This document shows, piece after piece, positions 33,655 through 46,575 of a stretch of 64,000 nucleotides of DNA. How positions within the stretch are numbered: the first letter of the stretch is position 1; every line of letters starts with the position of its first letter. Source of the stretch: Nonomuraea roseoviolacea subsp. carminata (GTDB taxonomy: Bacteria > Actinomycetota > Actinomycetes > Streptosporangiales > Streptosporangiaceae); contig NZ_JAMZEC010000001.1 in NCBI RefSeq assembly GCF_024172185.1, forward strand, positions 1,674,001-1,738,000. The letters are read 5' to 3'. The translations under genes and the position numbers were made by a program. The notes under the pieces are model-generated. The model had not been told where the DNA came from. It saw only the letters and a program-made list of their open reading frames with translations, and did not search any database.

Positions 33655-35151
33655 TCAGGCCGCGAGTGGGTACGGTGCGGGACCGGGGCGGGGTGGGCTC
33701 GCCTCCTGAGTGGCGCAGAGCCAGTCGTTCAGCGAGCCGGTGAAGCCCGAAGGCGGGCCCACCTTGAGGCAGGTCGCCTGTCCTGTGCCCGAGACCGGGG
33801 CGACCTTGAGGCGGCGGACGCTTCCCGGTCTGCCCATGACGGGAGGCTCCGTCTCGCAGGGGGTCAGGCGCACGTCGAACGACGGCCCGGCGAGGGCGGA
33901 CGAGGTCGCGGACCGCGAGGCGGTGACGACGGAGGCGCCTCCTGCGGTCCACGGGGCTTCGCGGTGTGCCGGGGTCGCCGCCGGGTCGATCGGCTCGGGC
34001 GGTTCGGGCGGTTCGCCCCACGGCGTGGGGTCGCCTGGCGGGCGGATGTGCAGGTGGTCGTCGATCAGGCGGACGTCGGCCCTCGGGTGTGTCGCGAGGA
34101 ACGCCAGGTGGTCGGCCAGCAGATGACGGGCCACCGTACGGAGGAGGTTCGTCGCGCACAGCGTGTGGGCGCAGGCGGCACCGTCGATGGTGATCTCCGG
34201 CAGCGCGAAGCGGCGCAGCCCTCGCGAGGTGACCCGCAGGCAGTCGCACGCCGCCGTGTCGGCCGGGTCCCACGGCGGGCAGGTGGCGTCGTCGTGGACC
34301 TGGACGTCCCAGCCCAGCCAGTCGTCGGCGAGCCGGAAGACGACGGGCTCGTCTGGGCACCGGTCACAGCTCGGCACCGTCGCCCCCGTCAGCGGGTCGA
34401 TGACCAGGCCGCCGCACTGCCGGGCCAGGGCGCGGGCCGTCGCGCGGGCGACCTGGGCGCTGCCCGGGAGCTGATGCGGGGGCGCGGTCGAGGAGACGAC
34501 GAGGTGTTGTCTTGCACGGCGCAGGAGGCGGCGTTCGTCGTGGTGCAGGAATCGGCATCCGTCGCCGTCGTGGTGGGAGATCCAGCGTTCGGTGTGGTCC
34601 TGGATCCGGCGCTCGTCAGGGTATGGGCTCCGCCGCTCGTCAGGATATGGGGTCCGCCGCTCGTCAGGGTATGGGGTCCGCCGCTCGTCGTGGCGAGGGG
34701 TCCAGCGATCGTCAGCATGTGGGGTTCGGTGCTCGGCGGGGTGCGGCGTCCCGTGCTCGTGCTGGGGGAGGGTGGTCCCGCGCTCGTGCTGAGGGAGGGG
34801 GTGAGGGGTGCGGTGGTGCGGGGCGGGAGGTTCGGCGTCGCCGGGGATGCGTCGTCCGGCGTAGGCAGCACTCCGGGGATGGGGCGTGGCTGGTGACCAT
34901 GCCGGGGCTCTGTGCGGCGGAGGGGTCGGGCGCCGGGGCGCTCTGCTCCCCGATGGTGTGGTGACGCCTCGCCATGGGGTCGGGTAGTGGGTGACCTCCA
35001 GGCCGGGCGTGCCGTAGGCGGTCATGGCGGCCTTGCGGTACGGCTTGGCGACCCGCCACGGCACCAGGTCGGGGACCGGGCGCGGCAGGCGCTCGACGGC
35101 GACGACGAAACGGCTCGTCAGAGTCGCGGGCAGCGGCAGGGGGATCTTCAT
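33655..35151 (-). CDS. Unknown protein with long repeat insertion
   Basis: 498 residues; family not recognised. Conserved-looking ends flank a repetitive middle. N-terminus: MKIPLPLPATLTSRFVVAVE. Residues about 100-210 are His/Arg/Pro-rich 8-residue repeats (DERRTPYP). From residue 215 a folded-looking region follows with RARQHLVVSSTAPPHQLPG and Cys pairs (PSCDRCPD; ATCPPWDPADTAACDCLR; ACAHTLCATN), which could bind metal. No membrane segment. It has a hairpin at its ribosome site and converges on the HxlR fusion. Confidence 0.65.
   Translation of the reverse strand: MKIPLPLPATLTSRFVVAVERLPRPVPDLVPWRVAKPYRKAAMTAYGTPGLEVTHYPTPWRGVTTPSGSRAPRRPTPPPHRAPAWSPATPHPRSAAYAGRRIPGDAEPPAPHHRTPHPLPQHERGTTLPQHEHGTPHPAEHRTPHADDRWTPRHDERRTPYPDERRTPYPDERRSPYPDERRIQDHTERWISHHDGDGCRFLHHDERRLLRRARQHLVVSSTAPPHQLPGSAQVARATARALARQCGGLVIDPLTGATVPSCDRCPDEPVVFRLADDWLGWDVQVHDDATCPPWDPADTAACDCLRVTSRGLRRFALPEITIDGAACAHTLCATNLLRTVARHLLADHLAFLATHPRADVRLIDDHLHIRPPGDPTPWGEPPEPPEPIDPAATPAHREAPWTAGGASVVTASRSATSSALAGPSFDVRLTPCETEPPVMGRPGSVRRLKVAPVSGTGQATCLKVGPPSGFTGSLNDWLCATQEASPPRPGPAPYPLAA
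34583..34775 (-). repeat. 24-bp in-frame minisatellite in the unknown gene
   Basis: CGCCGCTCG-like anchors recur at 34583, 34607, 34631, 34655, 34679, 34703, 34727 and 34751: eight units at an exact 24-bp period, encoding eight-residue DERRTPYP repeats. The middle units are nearly identical. Confidence 0.92.
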
Positions 35152-35179
35152 GAGGGCCTCCGGGGTGGGTGAGGCCCTC
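35152..35179 (-). promoter_or_regulatory. Hairpin overlapping the ribosome-binding site of the unknown gene
   Basis: Arms at 35152-35159 and 35172-35179 are complementary (GAGGGCCT/AGGCCCTC). In the mRNA the arm next to the ATG overlaps the GGAGG ribosome site, so the hairpin could hide it. Confidence 0.4.
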
Positions 35180-35244
35180 AGCTTGGCGAAGGGGCGAGAG
35201 GAGCGAGGTCGCCGAGCGTGGTTCTGTGGATGGTGGAGGCTTCT

Positions 35245-35279
35245 CTGCCCGGGGCCTGTGGAAATCAGGCCCCGGGCAG
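35245..35279 (-). terminator. Terminator of treXYZ
   Basis: Perfect 14-bp arms CTGCCCGGGGCCTG (35245-35258) and CAGGCCCCGGGCAG (35266-35279) with a 7-base loop, 21 bp past the treZ stop. Confidence 0.85.
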
Positions 35280-35299
35280 GGAGAATCCAGGAGCCCCGG

Positions 35300-37054
35300 T
35301 CAGACGTCCGGGCCCTGGGTGGCGCGGCAGATGGCGAGGCTCTGGGGTGGCAGCCGCAGCCCGTCCGGGCCCGCCGCCACGTTGTCGTCCGCCGCCAGCA
35401 GGACCGTGCCCACCCGCACCGGCAGCGTCACCGGCTCCCCGCTGAAGTTCACGGCCACGCACACCGCCTCCCCCCGGGACAGCTCCACCGACTCGCCGCG
35501 CCACATGACGAGCCAGTCGCCGCCCTCCCGGTCGTACGTCACCCGCACCCGGTCGAAGCGCGGGTCCGACAGCTCGGGCAGCGCCTTGCGCAGCGCGATC
35601 AGGTCGCGGTACCAGCACAGCAGCGACCAGTGCGCCTCCTCCTTCAGCTCCCCCCAGTCGAGCTTGGCGTTCAGGAACGTCTGCTCGTCCGACGGGTTGG
35701 GCGCCTCCCACGCGTACCCGAACCCGTCGAACTCCTTCTCCCTGCGCCCGCCCTCCGTGTCGCGCAGTTCCGGCTCCACGTGGTCGGAGAAGAACGGGAA
35801 CGGCGTGCGCGCCCCCCACTCCTCCCCCATGAACAGCATGGGCGTGAACGGCGAGGTCAGCAGCAGGCCCGCCCCCAGCTTGAGCGCGGCCATGGGCAGC
35901 CGGTCGCCCGCCGGGCGGTTGCCGACCTGGTCGTGGTTCTGGACGCAGGCCACGAGCCGGTGGCCGGGCACCCCCGTGTACGGGCTGCCGTGCGCGCGTT
36001 CCCGGAACGTCGACCAGCCCCCGTCGTGGAAGACCCCCCGCGTCAGGACCTTGGCCAGGGCCTCCAGGCCGGCGAAGTCCTCGTAGTAGCCGTGGGTCTC
36101 GCCGCTGACCGCCGTGTGCAGGGCGTGGTGGACGTCGTCGTTCCACTGCGCGGTCATGCCGAGGCCGCCGGCGTCGAGCGAGCGGACCATGCGCGGGTCG
36201 TTGAGGTCGGACTCGGCGATGAGCGACAGCGGCCGGCCGACGGCGCAGGCCAGCGCGTCCACCTCGGCCGACAGCTCGGCCAGCAGGTGCGTGGCCCGCT
36301 TGTCGTGCAGGGCGTGGACGGCGTCGAGGCGCAGGCCGTCGATGTGGTAGTCGCGCAGCCACTGCAACGCGTTCTCGATGAAGTAGCGGCGCACCTCGTC
36401 GGAGCCGGGCCCGTCGAGGTTGACCGCCTCGCCCCAGTAGCTCCCGGCGAAGCCGCCGAAGTACGGGCCGAACGGGTGCAGGAAGTTCCCGGACGGTCCC
36501 AGGTGGTTGTAGACGACGTCGAGGATGACCCCGATGCCCTCCCGGTGGCAGGCGTCGACGAACGACTTGAGCCCGTCGGGCCCGCCGTACGTCTCGTTGA
36601 CCGCGTACAGGTCGACCCCGTCGTACCCCCAGTTGCGCCCGCCCGGCACCGGCGCGACCGGCATGATCTCCACGAAGTCGACGCACAGCTCCGACAGGTG
36701 GCCGAGCCGCTCGATGGCCGCCTCGAACGTCCCCTCCTGCGTGAACGTGCCGACGTGCAGCTCGTAGATGACCGATCCGCGCAGGTCGCGGCCGGTCCAC
36801 CGCTCGTCGGACCAGGTGAAGTGGCCGTGGTCGTAGACGGCGCTCGGGCCGAAGATGCCGTCGGGCTGCCGGCGCGAGCGCGGGTCGGGGTACGGCCCGC
36901 CGCCGTCCACCACGTACGCGTACCGTGTCCCGTGGCCGGCGTCCGGCACGTCGGCGCTCCACCAGCCGCCCGGCCGCTGCTCCATGGGACGCCGGCCGCC
37001 GAGGACGTCGACCTCGACAGCCGTGGCCTTCGGTGCCCAGACCTCAAAGATCAT
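35300..37054 (-). CDS. treZ: Malto-oligosyltrehalose trehalohydrolase
   Basis: 584 residues, GH13. It releases trehalose from maltooligosyl-trehalose made by TreY. N-terminal carbohydrate-binding domain (FEVWAPKATAVEV), then barrel motifs DVVYNHLGPSGNF, IDGLRLDAVHAL (nucleophile Asp), SLIAESDLNDP (acid/base Glu) and CVQNHDQVGNRPAG (third Asp). ATG 37054 overlaps the treY 3' end by 11 bp, so the two are coupled. Last gene of treX-treY-treZ, before a strong terminator. Confidence 0.95.
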   Translation of the reverse strand: MIFEVWAPKATAVEVDVLGGRRPMEQRPGGWWSADVPDAGHGTRYAYVVDGGGPYPDPRSRRQPDGIFGPSAVYDHGHFTWSDERWTGRDLRGSVIYELHVGTFTQEGTFEAAIERLGHLSELCVDFVEIMPVAPVPGGRNWGYDGVDLYAVNETYGGPDGLKSFVDACHREGIGVILDVVYNHLGPSGNFLHPFGPYFGGFAGSYWGEAVNLDGPGSDEVRRYFIENALQWLRDYHIDGLRLDAVHALHDKRATHLLAELSAEVDALACAVGRPLSLIAESDLNDPRMVRSLDAGGLGMTAQWNDDVHHALHTAVSGETHGYYEDFAGLEALAKVLTRGVFHDGGWSTFRERAHGSPYTGVPGHRLVACVQNHDQVGNRPAGDRLPMAALKLGAGLLLTSPFTPMLFMGEEWGARTPFPFFSDHVEPELRDTEGGRREKEFDGFGYAWEAPNPSDEQTFLNAKLDWGELKEEAHWSLLCWYRDLIALRKALPELSDPRFDRVRVTYDREGGDWLVMWRGESVELSRGEAVCVAVNFSGEPVTLPVRVGTVLLAADDNVAAGPDGLRLPPQSLAICRATQGPDV

Positions 37055-39261
37055 GTCTCTCCAGAAGTGCGACGGGATACCGGTTGAGCAGGTGCGCGAG
37101 GGGGACGCGGCCCGTGTGGACCGAGCCGGTGAGCAGGTCGCGCCAGGATCCGGCGGGCAGCGTCAGCGAGGTGGCGCCCCAGCCGCCGCGCCGTTCCAGG
37201 CCCACCGGGAGGCGGGTGGCGACCGCGACGGCCCGCGCCCGGCCCTCGTCGCCCGGGACGCCGGGGCCGCCCTCCGCCGCGGGGCCGCCCGTCGTGACCG
37301 CGCCGCCGGTGACCGGGCCGGCGAACGCGCCGCCGCCCCGCGCGAAGGCGATCACGTGCTCGGCGGCCTCGCCGTCGGCCGCGAGCGGCGTGTACGCGGC
37401 CTCGGCGCCGAGCCGGCGGCGCAGCCGGAGCGCCTGCGTGGTGACCAGCAGTTTCGCCGCGTCCCACTCGGAGGCGGGGGTGCGCGGGTAGCTCACGGGC
37501 CGCCGGTTGTCCGGGTCCACCAGCGAGAAGTCGGTCGTCTCGTTGCCCTGGTAGACGTCGGGGACGCCGGGCATCATGAGCTGCACCAGCTTGGCGCCCA
37601 GCGAGTTGGACATCGCGTGGCGGTCGATCCGCTCGGTGAACTCCCCGACCGGCAGCTTCACGGCCGCCTCGGCGAAGTCGCGCAGCCGCTGCTCGTAGGC
37701 CGGGTCGGGGTTGACCCACGAGATCGCGGTCTTGGCCTCGCGGGCGGCCTTGAGCAGGTAGCCGGCGAAGCGCTCGGCGGAGATGGGCCAGGAGGCCATG
37801 AGGTTCTGCCAGGCCAGGTAGTCGAGGTGCGGGTCGTGGGAGACCGCCGACGACCAGGCGGTGACGGCCTCCTTCCACTCGGCGGGCAGCTCGGACAGCA
37901 CCGACAGGCGGGCGCGCACGTCCTCCGACCGCTTGGTGTCGTGCGTGGACAGCGTCGTCATCGCGTGGGGCCGCATGTCGGCGCAGTACGCGTGGAACTC
38001 CTCGACCGGGGTCCCGAACACGTCCGGCTCGCCGCCCACCTCGTTCAGGCACGACAGCGGGAACCACCGGTACAGCGCCGTGTCCTCGACGCCCTTGGCC
38101 ATGACCGGGCCGCACGCCTGCTGGAAGCGGGTGACGACCTCGGGCGGGCCGTACAGGACCTCGTGGGCGAGCCGCCGCGCGGCGGGAGAGCAGGCCGCGG
38201 CGGCCGTCTCGACGATCTCGGCCGACTCGGGCGGCACCGGCTCCCCCGGCACGACGTAGGCCCGGTAGACCGGCATCGCGGCCAGCAGCTCGGCCACGGT
38301 CTCCGGCTCGGCGCCGGTCGCCGCGGCCAGGCGCCTGACCTCGGCGCCGAAGAACAGGTCCAGCACCTCGCCCTTGGAGCGCGCCACCACCTCCGCGTAG
38401 TCGGCGGGCTGCCCGGTCAGGCGCGTGAACAGCTCCAGCAGCGGCTGCCTGCCCGCCGGGTCCACGAACAGGCCGTTGACGCGGTTGAGCACCTCGTAGC
38501 CGGTGGTGCCGTCGCACGGCCAGTCGTCCGGCAGCCGCTCGTGCCCGATGAGGATCTTCTCCACGACGGTCCACGTGTCGCCGGTCCTGGCGCGCAGCCG
38601 TTCGAGATAGCCGCGGGGATCGGCGAGCCCGTCGGGGTGGTCGATGCGCAGCCCGTCGACCAGCCCCTCGTCGAGCAGCCAGAAGATCACCTCGTGGGTG
38701 GCGAAGAACACCTCCGGGTCCTCGACGCGCAGCCCGATCAGGGTGGAGACGTCGAAGAAGCGCCGGTAGCCGGGCCCCTCGCGCCAGTCGACCAGCCGGT
38801 AGTGGCCGGGGTGGGGGAACTCGTGCTCGTGGTAGCGCAGCACGTCGCCGTCCACGACGGGCTCGACGTCGTCGCCCAGGACCGGGAGCGCCACCTTCCC
38901 GTCGTCGTCCCACTCGATGTCGAACCAGCGCGCGTACGGCGAGGCGGTGCCGTCGCGCAGCACCGACCAGAACGCGGCGTTGGTGGTGTTCATGTGGTTG
39001 GGCACGATGTCCACGACGATGCCCAGGTCGTGGGCGGCGAGCCGCTCGGCCATCTCCCGGAAGCCCTTGGCGCCGCCGAACTCCTCGCGGATGCGCGAGT
39101 GGTCGGTGACGTCGTAACCGTGCAGCGAGCCGGGCGTCGCCTGCAGGATCGGCGACAGGTAGACGTGGGTGACCCCCAGGTCGCGCAGGTAGCCGGCGAT
39201 CTCCGCCACCTGGGCGAACCCGAAGTCGGGGGTGAGCTGGACGCGGTAGGTCGACAGGGGC

Positions 39262-39269
<8 letters not shown>
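37044..39269 (-). CDS. treY: Malto-oligosyltrehalose synthase
   Basis: 741 residues from GTG 39269. It turns the reducing end of maltodextrins into a trehalosyl unit. Typical TreY motifs: STYRVQLTPDFGFAQ at the N-terminus, HGYDVTDHSRIREEFGG, IVVDIVPNHM, GLRIDHPDGLADP (nucleophile) and VEKILIGHERLP (acid/base Glu). The start overlaps the treX stop by 8 bp. A Gly/Ala/Pro-rich stretch around residues 640-680 (FAGPVTGGAVTTGG) looks like a loop insertion. Confidence 0.95.
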
Positions 39270-41355
<2,086 letters not shown>

Positions 41356-41606
41356 CAAGGCTCCCTTACGACTCTTCCCCATGTTGCGTTCCCCCGCCCT
41401 GCCGAACAAGCACCGCCGGACAAGCACCGCCGGACCGGCGTCACCTGTCAGGCGTGGTCCTCCCCCACGGACGGATCAGGTCCTTCCCCCAGATCGCGGC
41501 CTTAGCCCGCCGCCGGGCACCGGTTTGGCCCCGCTCTCACCAGCCGATTCGCGCGAGGTATGCGCGCCGCGTTTGACCTCGTGCTCCCGGGTCACGTAGG
41601 CGTTCC

Positions 41607-42041
41607 ATGGGTGGATTCAAGAAGTTCCTCTTACGGGGCAACATCGTGGAGCTGGCCGTCGCGGTGATCGTGGGCGCCACGTTCAGCGGGCTCGTGCAGG
41701 CGCTGGTCGCCGATCTCATCACCCCGCTGATCGGCGCCGTGACCGGCGGCCGGCAGCCCGACTTCGCCGACCTCTCCTTCACGGTCAACGGCAGCCAGTT
41801 CAAGTACGGCGACTTCCTCAATCACCTCATCAGCTTCCTCATCATCGCGGCCGTCGTGTACTGGCTGGTGGTCCTGCCCATGACCCGGCTGGTCACCCTG
41901 TTGGAGGGACACAAGGAGGCGACGACCAAGCAGTGCCCGGAGTGCCTGAGCGACATCCCGGCCGAGGCGCGCCGCTGCGCGCACTGCACGGTCACGCTGG
42001 TGCCCGACTCCGAGAAGCCCTCGATCGCCGACCCGCGGTAG
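41607..42041 (+). CDS. mscL: Large-conductance mechanosensitive channel
   Basis: 144 residues. It opens under hypo-osmotic tension to release solutes. N-terminal amphipathic helix MGGFKKFLLRGNIVELAVAV leads into TM1 with the pore GATFSGLVQALVADLITPLIG. TM2 is LISFLIIAAVVYWLVVLPM. The cytoplasmic tail carries two Cys pairs (CPECLSDIPAEARRCAHC) that could bind zinc, a feature I recall in actinobacterial and cyanobacterial MscL tails. The ninth codon is TTA. It is divergent from treX, linking trehalose synthesis and solute release by position. Confidence 0.93.
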   Translation: MGGFKKFLLRGNIVELAVAVIVGATFSGLVQALVADLITPLIGAVTGGRQPDFADLSFTVNGSQFKYGDFLNHLISFLIIAAVVYWLVVLPMTRLVTLLEGHKEATTKQCPECLSDIPAEARRCAHCTVTLVPDSEKPSIADPR

Positions 42042-42212
42042 CCGCCGGAGTCTGGGAAGAACATCCCCGGCATTGGGCGAGGCTTGGGGCGAACAGGGCA
42101 CAGATCGGGGCACAGGGGGGCGGAAGTCACCGAGGTGCCCCGTACGCATGGGCTGTGGGGTTTTGGCAGGTTGTGGGCTTCAAGGGTGCCGCCGGTTGGG
42201 CAAGATGGGCGG

Positions 42213-44302
<2,090 letters not shown>

Positions 44303-44394
44303 ACGTGTCCAATCGGTGAACGAGCAGTGACACGACCTTACGGAAGATCACCGGTGTTCGCGTCGGACTCCCGGCCGATTCCCGGGTGCCGCCC

Positions 44395-44410
44395 TCGGCC
44401 GATCGGCCGA
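44395..44410. promoter_or_regulatory. 16-bp perfect palindrome
   Basis: TCGGCCGATCGGCCGA in the 207-bp divergent gap between the PAP2 and universal-stress genes (44303-44509). A possible regulator site; may also be chance in GC-rich DNA. Confidence 0.3.
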
Positions 44411-44509
44411 CCCACCCGCTGAAGATGAGCGGCAGGGCGGCGGAGCTTTAGGAGGCGGCGCGCCGAACGGGCGGCGTAGGGCGAGTTCGGGCCGGGTAGG
44501 GGGGCATGC

Positions 44510-45304
44510 GTGATCGGAGAGCACGTGATCGTCGGCTACACCGCCGACGCCGGAGGACGTGACGCTCTCGCCCTCGGGGCCGCGATCAGGCGGGTCACCG
44601 GCGGCGAGCTGACCGTGGCGACGGTCTACCCGCCCGGCAGTCCCGGCGAGGCCGTGGAGGCGCAGGCGAACCTGGCGCACGCCGCCGAGGAGCTGGACGG
44701 CCAGCCCGCCGAGTACATCACCTACGAGAGCAGGGGCGTGGGCCGCGGGCTGTCGGTCCTGGCCAGCCGCATCCGGGCCGACCTCATCGTGGCCGGTTCG
44801 GCGGACGGGGGGCAGCGGGGGCGCATCGGGATCGGCTCCACCTCGGACCACCTGCTGCACCTGTCGCCGGAGGCGGTGATGCTGGCGCCCGCCGGCTACC
44901 GCCCGCCGGAGGAGGCGGGCCGGCTGACGCTGGCCTACGTCCACCGGCCGCAGTGCGACGCCGCCGTCGAGCGGGTGGCGCAGACGGCGCTGCGGCTGGG
45001 CGTGCCGCTGCGGCTCATCACGCTCGACCTGCGCACGGACGATCCCGGCCGGCTCCGCGACGACCTGGCCCTCGCCGTACGGCTGGCGTGGGAGGCCACC
45101 GGCATCGAGGCCGAGGCGGAGGTCGCGGAGGGGCACGACGTGGCCGAGGCGCTGGCGACGCTGGAGTGGGCGCCGGGCGAGCTGCTGGTGTGCGCGGCGA
45201 GCGAGGACGCGCAGCCGCACCGGGTCTTCCTCGGGGAGCTGGCCATGAAGGTGCTGCGGGCGGCGCCGTGCCCGGTCACCGTGCTGCCCCGCGGCTTCGA
45301 CTGA
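44510..45304 (+). CDS. Tandem-domain universal stress protein
   Basis: 264 residues from GTG with a G-run ribosome site. Two UspA-like halves: residues 1-130 (VIVGYTADAGGRDALALGAAI; ADLIVAGSADGGQRGRIGIGSTSDHLL) and 137-262 (LTLAYVHRPQCDAAVERVAQTAL; LLVCAASEDAQPHRVFLGELAMKVL; CPVTVLPRGF). The first half keeps a G-rich ATP-loop-like GIGSTSDHLL. Such proteins support dormancy and stress survival. The last codons and stop are repeated in tandem downstream. Confidence 0.85.
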   Translation: MIGEHVIVGYTADAGGRDALALGAAIRRVTGGELTVATVYPPGSPGEAVEAQANLAHAAEELDGQPAEYITYESRGVGRGLSVLASRIRADLIVAGSADGGQRGRIGIGSTSDHLLHLSPEAVMLAPAGYRPPEEAGRLTLAYVHRPQCDAAVERVAQTALRLGVPLRLITLDLRTDDPGRLRDDLALAVRLAWEATGIEAEAEVAEGHDVAEALATLEWAPGELLVCAASEDAQPHRVFLGELAMKVLRAAPCPVTVLPRGFD

Positions 45305-45399
45305 CCGTCCGTCACCGGACGCGGCCCGCGGCTTCGACTGACCGTCCGTCACTGGACGCGGCCCGCGGCTTCGACTGAACGGATCACCGCAGGACGCGG
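45288..45399. repeat. 37-bp tandem repeat of the universal-stress gene 3' end
   Basis: Units begin at 45288, 45325 and 45362. Each starts CCCGCGGCTTCGACTGA, the last codons (RGFD) and stop of the gene, and ends with GGACGCGG. The first two units are nearly identical (one difference); the third differs after the stop. Each copy also repeats the left arm of the terminator that follows. Confidence 0.92.
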
Positions 45400-45430
45400 C
45401 CCGCGCCCGCCGTGAACGCGGGCCGCGTCC
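45392..45430. terminator. Bidirectional terminator between usp and GT4
   Basis: Perfect 14-bp arms GGACGCGGCCCGCG (45392-45405) and CGCGGGCCGCGTCC (45417-45430), loop 11 bases. Two more copies of the left arm lie upstream in the 37-bp repeats and could compete for the right arm. Confidence 0.85.
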
Positions 45431-45444
45431 GGGTGAGGCCGGGG

Positions 45445-46575
45445 TCAGGCGTTCGCGCGCCGCCTCCTCATCGCCGCCTCGTACAGCTCCAGATAGCGCT
45501 CGGCCATGACCGCGGGCGTGAAGCGGCGGGCCGCCTCCGCGCGGCACTCCTCCGGGTCGATCTCGTCCACCCGCAGCACGTACTCGGCCAGTTCCTCCTC
45601 GGTGTCGGCGAGCCATCCGGTGCGGCCGTGGTCGATGAGCTCGGCCAGGCAGCCCCGCCGCAGCCCCACGACGGGCACGCCGAGCGCCAGCGCCTCGACC
45701 ACGGCGGTGCCGCCCGGCTCGTCCCACTGGACGGGGAACAGCGCGGCCCGCGCCGAGCCGTACAGCTCGTCGCGCCGCCGCCCCTCGACGGTCCCCACCC
45801 AGCGGACCAGGTCGCCGTCGAGGTAGGGGGCGACCGCCTCCAGGTGGTAGCGCACGTCCGGGTGGCCGTGCAGCGGGTGGTACGGGTCCTGGGCGACGGC
45901 GTCCAGCTCGGCCGCCGTGCCTAGGCCGCTGACCGGACCGGCGAGCACGAGCGGCAGGCCGAGCTTCTGGCAGACGCGGGCCGCGAGGTGCTGTCCCTTG
46001 AGCCGGCAGATCCGCCCCAGGACCACCAGGTGCTCGCCGCGTTCGGCCCGGGGGGCGGCCCCGGCGAGCGGGGTGGCCAGGTGGATCGCGCCGAGCGCCG
46101 CCGAGCGCAGGGCGGCCGGCGCGAGGCGGAGCTGCGACTCCGACACGCCGTTGACCGCGATCGAGCCCGGGAAGGCGCCGTAGAACGCGGCGTGCTTGCG
46201 CAGGTCCCAGTGCAGGGTGTGCAGCACGGGCGGCCCGCCGAGCGCGGAGAGCACGGCCGGGCCGACCACCTCCAGGTGGTCGTGGACGAGGTCCACGTCG
46301 TCGCGGCGCCGCACCTCGCGCGCCACCATCGCCTGGTGGGCGTGCGCGATGCCCATGACCTGGTTGTACGGCTTCTGCAGCTCCGCGAACTGGCCGGCGT
46401 CGTAGACGCTGACCAGCTCGTCCACCTCCAGCGTGCTCGACCCGACGGAGGCGAGGACGACCCGCACCCCGCGCTCGCGCAGCGCGGGCACGAGCGTGGC
46501 CACGACGTTCTCGATGCCGCCGTAGCCGGGGGGCGGCACCGGTAACCACGGGCCGGTGTTCATCAGCACGTTCAT
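45445..46575 (-). CDS. GT4 glycosyltransferase, partner of GpgS
   Basis: 376 residues, GT-B fold. N-terminal PGYGGIENVVATLVPAL is typical of GT4 enzymes. HDHLEVVGPAVLS and the C-terminal donor site (FPVQWDEPGGTAVVEALALGVPVVGLRRG) contain the expected E-x7-E-like motif. ATG 46575 overlaps the gpgS stop by 4 bp, so it is coupled to it. It may add a sugar to glucosyl-3-phosphoglycerate, as MggA-type enzymes do for mannosylglucosylglycerate, or serve another glucan (inference). Confidence 0.82.
   Translation of the reverse strand: MNVLMNTGPWLPVPPPGYGGIENVVATLVPALRERGVRVVLASVGSSTLEVDELVSVYDAGQFAELQKPYNQVMGIAHAHQAMVAREVRRRDDVDLVHDHLEVVGPAVLSALGGPPVLHTLHWDLRKHAAFYGAFPGSIAVNGVSESQLRLAPAALRSAALGAIHLATPLAGAAPRAERGEHLVVLGRICRLKGQHLAARVCQKLGLPLVLAGPVSGLGTAAELDAVAQDPYHPLHGHPDVRYHLEAVAPYLDGDLVRWVGTVEGRRRDELYGSARAALFPVQWDEPGGTAVVEALALGVPVVGLRRGCLAELIDHGRTGWLADTEEELAEYVLRVDEIDPEECRAEAARRFTPAVMAERYLELYEAAMRRRRANA

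Noticed and set aside
32108..34360. A 750-codon minus-strand frame across the HxlR fusion
   Set aside because: Antisense to a gene with clear HxlR and redoxin motifs; its repeats are the complement of the 30-bp array.
27616..35000. Repeats as a possible CRISPR array or mobile element
   Set aside because: Repeats are tandem without unique spacers, differ between genes and lie in frame; no cas or transposase gene is present.
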